This document shows positions 1 through 9,099 of a stretch of DNA of 64,000 bases, piece after piece. The notes below the pieces were generated by a model that saw only the letters and a program-made list of their open reading frames with translations, was not told the origin of the DNA and ran no database searches. A program made the position numbers and the translations under genes. This DNA comes from Luzula sylvatica (Eukaryota > Streptophyta > Magnoliopsida > Poales > Juncaceae), in contig OX326957.1 of the NCBI GenBank assembly GCA_946800325.1, positions 28,739,054 through 28,803,053 of the forward strand, read 5' to 3'. The stretch's first letter is position 1. Each line of letters opens with the position of its first letter.

Positions 1-1597
1 CTGTATTTCCTCTCCATTTACTTTCTTCTCGTCCTTCCCGATATTAATATTAATCCCCACAAATCCCAACAACACCGCGAGCGCTCCAATATAATCCAAT
101 AAATGCGGAGCGTGACCCGTTACGGTATCAACAATTGCAGCAATGGGTACTTGAATCGTCAAACCGGCCGTGGCCACGGTCGTCGTGGTCAAAAGTATCG
201 CCTTCGCCCATAAATAATCGCTCAATACATTATCCAACAATCCTAAAATTTCAAAAAAAATATGCTATCATTAATTCGGTGCAATTTATATATTTTTTTC
301 TTTTCAAATACCTTTGCCAACAATAAGACCAACTTGTTGCCAAGTGAGCCGATGAAACGGCTCGATCCTCGAAAAATGCAAAACCAAAACCACGGGCAAA
401 AAAACCAGCATGTTAAAGAGACCCAAAAACCCCAAAAATTGGGCCGTGCTCGCCTCGCCTTTTCCTTCCTTCTCGTCGGGCAATTTTTTACGGATCAAGG
501 TGATGTAAATCGCGTACAATCCCGCCGAAACGAGGGTGAGGATATCGCCGAGTAACGGTTTCGACGCGATCGAACTGGGCGAGGATTCCGAGTCCGCTAA
601 GCTCACGATAACCGTGCCCGCCATGCAGAGGAGAACGCTGGCTAGTTTTATCCACGTGAATTTCTCGTTTAGGAATATTAACGCGACTACGAACGTGAAT
701 AGACTCGATGTGCTGCTCAATATCGTGTTCGACTAGAAAAAATGTATTTTTTTTTGGTGTTAAAAATTAGGTCAAGAAAAGATTGTTTTAATATGTTAAA
801 AATGCTTACGGTTACGGTCGTGTATTTTAGAGAGAGATTGAATGTGAGTTGGGCGAAGAACCAAAACGGGCAAATTAAAAGGCTGACTTTGGCTATTCGG
901 GTTCGGGTCCATCTTCCTTTGGGATCCAATAACATATTTTCTTGATTTCCCGTAGTCCCTACGATTTCACCGTTTAGTTCGGTTTCGCCGATTGGCCTAG
1001 AATTCCGAGCTTCTCGAGCCCTGAAATTATCACTCGCTTCAAGTAGATTCACATGCTCCAAATCAGCAGAATTATCCTTTGGTTTTTGAGGAATAAAATA
1101 CAACGTGAATTTTGCAATTGAGTCCTCGAAATACCGTGAAATCTCGACGAGGGGGATGTAGATTGTGAAAAGGGAGTTGCAAATGTATGTGATTAGAAAT
1201 GGGGACACACCAGAGTCTACTACTGATTGAACTATGTAACTTGCTACGATCCAAATCGAAGCTACCGCGATTATGTAAATTATCCCTAGTGTCCATCTCC
1301 ATTTGTCTGAATTGAAGAAATTTTTGAGCTTTTCACGAAAATTCCTTTCTGGTTTGATGATATGACTATCCGTGTTTCCTATTCAATACCAAAAGAAATG
1401 AATTTTGAAGTACTGGTTGCAAAAATTCTATGAATTAATGAAACAATTAACACCAATTGCATAAATGGAGCTGAATATAAATAATAAAGGCTCCAATTTT
1501 GTTCTGGGCGATCGATAAAAGGAGAAAATTAAACAAATGAAATTTGGGAATGAAGAACCTTACCCGAATCGGATGTGAGATCTCTAGATGATTCCAT
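1..1597 (-). CDS. EamA/DMT-superfamily membrane transporter, 3' end cut by window edge
   Basis: Four exons on the minus strand: 1564-1597, 810-1378, 312-732 and <1-242, all with GT-AG borders and consistent phases, giving 422 codons up to the left edge where the gene runs out. The start ATG at 1597 opens a short first exon (M-E-S-S-R-D-L-T). About ten hydrophobic segments are visible, in two EamA-like halves. Typical stretches are LSLKYTTVT followed across the intron by SNTILSSTSS, then FLNEKFTW, and near the C terminus TTTTVATAGLTIQVP. This matches the plant EamA-like family that includes Arabidopsis At3g07080 and At4g32140, related to animal SLC35F proteins. These are predicted multi-pass membrane transporters; the substrate is not known from sequence. 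Only the last few residues should lie outside the window. Confidence 0.88.
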
Positions 1598-2946
1598 CGA
1601 AAATTGGTGAAACCAAGATGCGATTTATGGTTGAACAGTAAAACCCACTTAATTATTTTGCCATTACCTACCAAATTTGGTTCGATTATTTACTTCCTGA
1701 CTGAATTGGGGAAGAAAGAGGAAGACCCAATCATTTGCTATTGAGAGCATATATGGTGTCCCACAAAAATGGGTTAAACATCCTCGATGACGTGGCATGT
1801 TAAGCGAATTAATAATTAATTGAAGATGAAAATTTAATTTTAATGGTTAATTAGTAGATACGAATCAATTAACAAACACCCCAATTAACAAATAATTAAT
1901 TTTAATTAAGATTATCATAGGTACATGTGGATTAACAGAAATTTAACACACAAAAGCCACGTCATCAAGAATGTATAACCCACTTTTTTGGGGTGGAGTA
2001 TAATTTCCCTTTGCTATTTCAGTCTTTTCTTTAAAAAATTGGATCGGATCGGATCTATTAAGGGCGTCGGTAAAAGATCCGACCCATTTATTTTGTGGTT
2101 TTAAACCATTCAGGCCTATGATAAAGGAGAAAATTTGGCCCAATTAAATTCACTAAATTTTGCCCAATTATGTTCACTAAATTAATCAAGAAGTAAAATA
2201 AAAAAAAAAATCTACGAGATTGTAAACTTTTTACCCGTGAACAATATTCAATTTATAAGAAAAAATAATCCATTCCAGGAAAATTCCAAATGATTTTAGT
2301 GGTCTACTATGTGTTTGATCACAAAAATATAAACAATGTATACAGTATTTAGATTTTCTTTTTCTAGATTTTTGCTAGTAGATGTGCAGTCTATTTGTAA
2401 GTAATAAATAATTTTAATGTATATATAAAATGCATAGCTAAATTGATTTCACAAAATGTTTGGAAACGTAGTCACATTTCAGGGCCCATCCACCACAAGT
2501 GGAATGATGGGGCGTGGATATTATTTCGAAATTTGTATTATATTGATAAAAATATTAAACAATTCGTTTGTTTGATTTGGATATTCATGATTTTAAATAC
2601 AATTCATTGTTTGATTTGATGTATTGGAATCATGAATTTGAAGGTGAATATTTAAATAAGTATATTTTTATTTTATTTTAGTATATTGACAAAATTGACT
2701 CTCCCATTAAAATTACGCCACTTCTTCGCTCAGCAGGTTGGCCACGTCTTCCCTGTCTAATCATTGAGTATTAAAATACATCCACGTCTTCCCTGTCTTC
2801 CCTTCTTAAAATACATCCTAAGTCAGTCAAAATCCCCTTCAAACCAGCTCGTGTTTTCCTTCTGTCCAGTCACTTAGGACACACGTTATTCATTCATTTT
2901 TTTTATCGTAACGAAATCTTAATACTTGTACAATTTTGTTTTATAG
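1598..2946. other. Intergenic, AT-rich, upstream flank of the transporter gene
   Basis: No supportable gene. Apart from the inverted-repeat element listed at 1751-2001, this is AT-rich unique-looking DNA; a short local duplication of a CACGTCTTCCCTGTCT word occurs near 2742-2800. Confidence 0.5.
1751..2001. mobile_element. MITE-like inverted-repeat element
   Basis: Left arm reads TGGTGTCCCACAAAAATGGG then TTAAACATCCTCGATGACGTGGC; the right arm, reverse-complemented, reads TGGGTTATACATTCTTGATGACGTGGC. The arms are about 45-50 bp with mismatches, enclosing AT-rich DNA without coding potential. The class cannot be fixed because target duplications are not clear. Confidence 0.5.
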
Positions 2947-4360
2947 GATTTCACTGGTGTGTGTGCGATGGTTGACCTGGCTTGCATGAGAGATGCAATG
3001 AACAAACTCGGAGTTGACTCATACAAAATCGACCCCTTGGTTCCAGTGGATATTGCGATACATCATTCGCTATATTCAATTTGTTTTGTATTTACTATTT
3101 AGTAATTTGTTTTGTATTTAATTTGGTAGACAATGAGCATCATCTGCTTGGTATCGAAGCCGAAGCTGCTATGCTTGGCCAGGTATATTCAATTGTATGC
3201 ATAATTACAAATATACCCCTGTGAAATATTTAATATAATATTTACTAATTTGTTTTGTATTTAATTTGGCAGCAAATGAGCATGGTCCTGCTGCGTAGTT
3301 GGGTTCAAGTTGAACGGAAAATTGAAAAATGGTGTCCCTGCAACAGACTTGGTTTTTACTGCGACTCAGATCTTAAGGAAACATGGTGTTGTGAGAGAAT
3401 TTGGTGGGTTTTATCGGAGAAGAAATGGGTCAGTTGTCACTAGCTGATAGGACGACAATTGCGAACATGTCTCCAATACCTCCAATTGATTGGTTGCAGC
3501 GATGAAACTGCTTTTAGCCTCCACTTTTTCAATTCATTCCCCATATTTCCAAAAATTATCGAAACTTAAAATTACAACTTTTCTTATTGTTAGGTGTAGA
3601 TCGAGGCATATTTGAGGACAAACAATATGTTCGTGGACTATCGGGAGATAATATATGTTTTTTTAATCTTATCTTAATTGCTAGCATTTTTTTATATTAT
3701 ATAAAATGCTAATTAAAATTTTTCATATTTTTAACTATTTGATATTTTAACCAGAGATGGCATATCGTCTTATCTAGAACTGGATTTTTCTTTTGTTCAA
3801 CCCGGCATTTCTGGTCCTTAAATTAATTAAACCAACTGTATTAAATTACCTCTTAATTCTTTGTAGTTTTGACTTTTTTTTGTGTTAAATCAGTTTTAAT
3901 TAATCTTTTGATTGCAGGCCTCGTGGCCCCGTTCCTTTGAAAGAAATGAAGGCAGATTGGCACAATTACCATGACAACAAAGTTGGCTTCAAGGTAAATT
4001 TTGCAAATCACTCTTCAAACACAATTATTGTAGAATTTTTAATATATTATATGATTATATTTTATGTATTTCTGTTTTAGGGTTTTGCGGTCCCGAAGGA
4101 AGAGCAAGAGAAAGTTGCGATGTTCGATTATCATGGCGAGCAAGCTGAACTCAAGCACGGAAGTGTTGTAATTGCTACAATTACAAGTCTTGCGATTTAG
4201 GCCTAGCGTCATGATCCGAGCTTCTCTCCTCGCCCAAAAATCTTGCTATTTAGGCCTTCAGAGTCTTTACTCTCTTGTCATTATTGTTAAATTTCGTCTT
4301 TACTTCGTTTGTCGAGTAATGATATATTTATACTCTTTGTTTCAGGTTAAGTCATGTATC

Positions 4361-4649
4361 TGTTAGAAGATTAAATGGAGGTGTCCATTGTTCATGCAAT
4401 GGAGATGATTAAGTAAAATTAGTTAGTGTGGTTAGTGGGTTTAGAATGGATGGTTAGGATTGATTAAGTTAGTTTATGTGTGTGATTTAGATTAGTTTAA
4501 ACTAGTATAAATAGAGATCTAATCTCTCCATGTAATTTAAGCAAGAATGATTAATCAAACGATTTTATCTTGTCTTCAATTTCTCTTTCTCTCTTCAATA
4601 AATCTATCTTCTTAATATATTCTTAATCTTCCTTTATTGATATTTAACA
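4361..4649 (+). repeat. Left LTR of the retroelement
   Basis: TG...CA ends, 289 bp. TATAAATAG near 4507 could serve as its promoter box. The first about 138 bases recur, inverted and apparently identical, at 6863-7000. Confidence 0.8.
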
Positions 4650-4920
4650 TGGTATCTAGAGCATAAAAACTCAAACGAGTAAATCGATCCAAATTTTTTT
4701 TCTTATTCTCCAAATTCGATTTTTTTTTTTCAAGGCAAAACTGCCAAAATTATTATCACTGTGAATCTTTCTATCTTTTCCACAGTAAGAAAAAAAAAAT
4801 ACCACTTTCCCCTTCTCTCGTTAATCTCTTTCTTTTCTAAGGCAAAACTGCCTAAATTCTATCAAAGAACCCTTTTCTTTCGTTAATCTCTTTCTTTTCT
4901 AAGTAAAAACTAATACACCT

Positions 4921-4945
4921 GTCTCTCTCTCTCTCTCTCTCTCTG
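4921..4945. repeat. Short (CT)n microsatellite
   Basis: A run of about twelve TC dinucleotides just inside the left LTR region of the retroelement. Confidence 0.8.
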
Positions 4946-5066
4946 AGACACTGTACCCCTTCGTGTACTATCGCAAAAATCAACTAGCAAGTCTCTATCT
5001 TGTTCTCTTATCAAGAATCCCACCTAACCAATCGATCTAGCAATCTCTTTCCAAGTTCTAACTGAT

Positions 5067-5200
5067 CGCACAAAACAAACCGCTCGCAAATCTACTGGAG
5101 GCAAGGCAGCACCTAAGCAGTCGGGCACCAAGGCTGCTCGAAAGTTAGCTCCGGCGACAGGCGGTGCCGGTGTCAAGAAACCTCACCGGTTCAGACCTGA
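5067..5200 (+). pseudogene. Captured histone H3 N-terminal tail fragment inside the retroelement
   Basis: Frame from 5067 reads [14 protein letters not shown], then a diverged [12 protein letters not shown] block, then VKKPHRFRP. This is the H3 tail from residue 2 to about residue 43, with an insertion between the two lysine-rich blocks and an extra A-G pair before VKKPHRFRP. After RP the frame departs from H3. There is no start codon: the Ala before R is replaced by Asp. The fragment sits between the left LTR and the GGTACC-rich interior, so it was carried by the element and is probably a transduplicated piece of a host H3 gene. Fragment only, not functional as a histone. Confidence 0.85.
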
Positions 5201-5219
5201 GACTTGTCAGAAAAATTCA

Positions 5220-6660
5220 ATCAACATATTTCGGTACCAAAACCGAAAGTTTCATCTGGTACCAATGATCGGTACGATAACCGGTACCAAGCTCTCTTCA
5301 AATTCGGTACCAATCCGCATGCCCAAACCAGTACTGGACTCGTACATTTCTCTAATCCGTCTCCACCATTCTTCTTGCAATCTTAGCGCCAATATTTCTT
5401 CTATACACCATTTCTCGCAATTTTATCTCCTCCGATAGCAGTACCGAAACCTCCTCCAACGAAATCTTCGCCTGTACAAAATTTCGACTTTGGTACCGGT
5501 ACTGGACCGCTCCAGTTTCTCTTCTGCTACAGTACCACGCCTGTAGCCATCTTCTTGTGATTCGATACCGGTACTCATTCTTCTCTATTGGGCCAATCTT
5601 CTCCTAATATGGTACCATCTACCCAGAATCTCAAGTAAAACTCGGTACAAAATTCTTTTCTCTAATCTAATTCTCTACAATTTCTATTTCAAGTAAAAAC
5701 CGATACAAAACTTCTTTCACTCGTTTGAATTCTCATCTCAACTCCAATTCTTATTCTATTCAACTATTATTTACAATTTTTCTGGAAAATGTCAATATTT
5801 TAACTAGATCCATTAACCCGTTATTCTTTAATCTTACATACAAAAACTATCTCAATCTACTTTCTCATGACATTTCAATTTTTCTTCTCCAAATGGAAAT
5901 ATCTCTCTACAAACCCTGTTTCACCGGTACCGTCAAGAAACCCTAAAGTCCTAAAAGAAAGTGGTACCGTGTCAAAACCAGCTACGTCTGGTACCGCTTC
6001 TTCGAGTGGCCTCTTTACTATTTCCTGTTTGGAACCGGTACCGATCCGGTACAAGCTCTACATTCTCTCAATAAGTGGTACCAAAATGGTACCGAATTTG
6101 TTTTCCATTCCGCACAAAGCGGTATCAAACCTGACGATAATTAAAACCCTAATTAAAAGCGGATTCTCTTAAAAGGTACCGAAACCGGTACCGCACCAAG
6201 TCTTTTTCTTTCAACCGAAACCGATCCATCTCGACACATTTCTGCAACCCTACAGGCTGGTTGTCCAAATCAGTACAAAACCGGTTTTGAATTCAGCACA
6301 AATGGTACCAAACTGGTACCTTATCGGCAACTCTTATCTGTTCAGGTTCTTCTTACGATCTGCTTGAATCTGAGGTAATCTGCAAAAACACCCAAATCAG
6401 AACCCTAAACAAGTCGTCAATGCTTCCTTCAAACTTTCTGACAAGCGAAGCCCCACCTCCTAAAATTGGCATACACATCTGTGAATAAACTATTAACCCT
6501 CATCCATTTCAACCAACTCGCATCGAAAACCGTGCAGTCAAATTCAACATCAACCATCAATTCTGACGAAAACCTCTTTCTTCCTTCAAAATTTTGTTCT
6601 TTCAACTCGAGAAATCTGACGAACCGGTACCGAACCGGTGCAAATATTTTCTTCCTCTTT
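5220..6660. repeat. GGTACC-rich interior of the retroelement
   Basis: Words GGTACC, GGTACCG and ACCGGTACC recur at irregular spacing throughout, in far greater number than chance allows in AT-rich DNA. No convincing protein is encoded; longer open frames here look incidental. Confidence 0.7.
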
Positions 6661-6734
6661 TATCTACAAAACGTTTCCGCTATCTTCGTGCCAAGCTTAC
6701 CGTCACCGAATCGACGGTTGCGCTTGAGGGGGGC

Positions 6735-7000
6735 TGTTAGAAGGCATAAATGGAGGTGTCCATTGGTAGTGAAATTGAGAGGATTTGTTGAAATTAGTTA
6801 GTGATATTAGTGGTGTTAGTGGGTTTAGATTGGATGGCTAGGATTAATTTAGATTAGAGTTTAAACTAATCTAAATCACACACATAAACTAACTTAATCA
6901 ATCCTAACCATCCATTCTAAACCCACTAACCACACTAACTAATTTTACTTAATCATCTCCATTGCATGAACAATGGACACCTCCATTTAATCTTCTAACA
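6735..7000. repeat. Rearranged right LTR: partial direct copy followed by inverted copy
   Basis: 6735 to about 6862 is a diverged direct copy of the LTR start (TGTTAGAAGGCATAAATGG). About 6863-7000 is the reverse complement of the left LTR start, with no mismatch seen by eye over about 138 bp. The turn point is the palindrome GTTTAAAC. Confidence 0.8.
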
Positions 7001-7046
7001 GTATCACACCTGGTTCTGATGTTGTCACTAAATATTTGCTTGAAAG

Positions 7047-8760
7047 GTATATACAGAAACATTTCATTTTGAACTCCATGTTTTATTTATTTTGTAAGGT
7101 TCACTCTCCAGTCTCCACCAAGTCAATTCACTCAACAACCATTTGCTTTCAATTTTGGACTTCATATTTCATTGATTCTGATAGTTTTAACATTCTTTGT
7201 AAGTATGACAAACATGATTTTGAAAGCATGACATAAAGTTTTTGTAGTATGGTGATCCTGATTTTTCAACTTTGTGTCATTTTCTTTGATAATAAGAAAG
7301 AAAAAACCTCTTTTCTAATATGTAATAATATGTTATTTTGTAATAGAGTATCTGTATTCTTTTCGGTGTAATTTATTGACCAGCTTGAATGTTACATCGT
7401 AATATATTGCTTTGTAAATATGCTAACTGATGATTGAACACACTATTGTTAGTACTTCAATTTTTCTGTTGTGTGTTTATTTTTCATTATCAAGAACACA
7501 CATATTAAAGGAAAATATATCCATTAGAACATGTTAAATGATTAGTTAAAAAAATCCGCCGCGAAGCGCGGGGAAGTTTTCTAGTATAATAAGTATAGTT
7601 TTCAAATACAATTCATTGTGGAGTCTTTTGTAAGTACACAATTATTTTTATGTTTTTTTTTTTTTTTGTGTGTGTGTGCATAAAACAGTATATGACTATA
7701 GTAAATTAATACATTTCTACATTAATACATTTCTACATAATTACTTGCGATATGTTACTCCATTCATTCATTTATACATACATACGTACGTACAAAATGC
7801 TACACGCGAACAATAATAATACCACAGGCCCATTATATCCCTGGCCACACATGCACAATTTTTAATTAATTTTGATAGAACATTTATTGAAATGATATTT
7901 GTAGTTTTATGAAATCTTCATTATCAAATCCTAGCATTTGTTAATGAAGATTCATTAAAATCTTGAGATTTTATAAGACTATAAATATCATTTTATAAGC
8001 ACACATTATATAAATACTAAATGCTAGCAAACAAGGTCGACATATACGAAACGAGAGCAGGTTTATAAAGCCACTTTCGGTTCAATTAAAATCTCATAGA
8101 TATCAATCAAAATTTGTGAATTTAAAATCCTATAGATAAACATTCACATCTCTTCCTTCAAAAAAAAAAAACATTGACATCTCAGCTGAAGGCTTGACTA
8201 TCAACTTTTAAATTTTGCTACCAAGTCAAGATTTTATTGTAATTTTTTTTGAAATAAAACATGAAGTTTTATAATTGTGACAATAGTTTTGAATGTCGCC
8301 AAAAAAATTACATTGTGATTTTATGCACTTGTTATTTTTGTAATTTCTTACATCTACATATCAAAAATATTCATGTTCGAATATCATTATACACAAAGTC
8401 AATTATAAATATTACTATTTTTGCTCACAAAAGTGTGGAAATGTTACGAACCGAGTCATCTTAATTTGTATGGTAGTGTAGTTGAGATGGTTGAAGGAAA
8501 GCGACCCTCCAACGAACGAAAGTAAGGCCAAATGAAGCTGCCACATATATAACATCCAAAATTCCAATATACCATTTTTTATATTAATAAATGAAGTTAT
8601 ATTTATTAGGTTTTGGATAATGTCATCCACAGATATATATTAAGTAAATATTCCCCTAAAAAAAAGTATATATATATTCTATCTTATATATAAAATTAGA
8701 TAAATTGGAGCTTGAGGTCACGTCGCCAATACTGTTCATCGATACTGTTCACAATTACTA

Positions 8761-8796
<36 letters not shown>
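7047..8796. other. Intergenic, AT-rich, containing a Helitron end
   Basis: No supportable gene. Only the Helitron 3' terminus at 7556-7584 stands out, plus a T/G-rich simple tract near 7650 and a TA microsatellite at about 8766-8795. Confidence 0.5.
7556..7584 (+). mobile_element. Helitron 3' terminus
   Basis: CCGCCGCGAAGCGCGGGG forms a short GC hairpin (CCGC/GCGG stem, GAAGC loop), followed after a few bases by CTAG and then T. A hairpin about 10 bp before a terminal CTRR is the diagnostic 3' end of Helitrons, which insert between A and T. The 5' end (TC) was not located. The same end occurs at 63926-63953. Confidence 0.75.
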
Positions 8797-8799
<3 letters not shown>

Positions 8800-9055
8800 G
8801 AGTTCTATCATACACCCTTTTACAAGAGTATTTTGGGTATTTTAACAATTAATTATATTTGTAAAGGGGTGTATCATAAAATTTATCTTTTATGAATATT
8901 TTTGTTTAAATGAACAACAAAAAATTCCAATTTAGTTAAACATTAATTGATAAATATATTTGATATCTTACCTTAAATATTCATAAATGGATAATTACTC
9001 CAAATACCCTTGAAAATGGGTGTATGATAAGGAAAGGGGTGTACGATAGAAGTCC

Positions 9056-9057
<2 letters not shown>
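8797..9057. mobile_element. TA-flanked MITE (Stowaway-like layout)
   Basis: Left end GGGGAGTTCTATCATACACC; right end reverse-complemented GGGGACTTCTATCGTACACC. Inner inverted similarity continues (CAAGAGTATTTTGGGTA against CAAGGGTATTTGGAGTA). Both flanks are TA repeats, compatible with a TA target duplication. No coding. A second, diverged member is at 30107-30342. Confidence 0.7.
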
Positions 9058-9097
<40 letters not shown>

Positions 9098-9099
9098 TT

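Larger units (their letters stand above)
4361..7000 (+). mobile_element. LTR retroelement with inverted LTR copy at the right end and 5-bp target duplications
   Basis: Starts TGTTAGAAG and ends CTTCTAACA, flanked on both sides by GTATC (4356-4360 and 7001-7005), which restores the aconitase frame when removed. Left LTR is 4361-4649, ending TTTAACA. A TATA-like TATAAATAG lies near 4507. It is followed at 4650 by TGGTATCTAGAGC, a one-base-insertion variant of the initiator-Met-type primer site common in Copia elements. A purine-rich GAGGGGGGC precedes a second, diverged LTR start at 6735. That right copy runs in direct orientation only to a GTTTAAAC palindrome at 6859-6866, then turns into the reverse complement of the first about 138 bp of the left LTR. 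There is no gag-pol coding, so it is a non-autonomous element of TRIM or LARD type. Confidence 0.85.
2947..7046 (+). pseudogene. Aconitate hydratase (aconitase) pseudogene, interrupted by a retroelement
   Basis: Fragments match the plant aconitase in order. 2947-3070 encodes [20 protein letters not shown] and the following [21 protein letters not shown]. 3129-3182 encodes GIEAEAAMLGQ. 3274-3520 is frame-broken remains of the [17 protein letters not shown] region. 3594-3640 encodes IEAYLRTNNMFVDY, about 3762-3790 SSYLELD, 3917-3992 PRGPVPLKEMKADWHNY, and 4080-4249 [13 protein letters not shown] through LGLQ. 7001-7046 encodes ITPGSDVVTKYLLE. Intron-like DNA with AG acceptors separates the pieces, so this is a duplicated genomic copy, not a retrocopy. 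Frameshifts, a large deletion after the first fragment, missing N and C termini and the 2.64 kb insertion at 4361-7000 all make it non-functional. The functional enzyme isomerises citrate to isocitrate with a 4Fe-4S cluster. Confidence 0.85.

Noticed and set aside
6466..6801. 111-codon frame in the retroelement interior as a gag or ORF protein
   Set aside because: No gag, zinc-knuckle or protease features, and the frame crosses the start of the right LTR.
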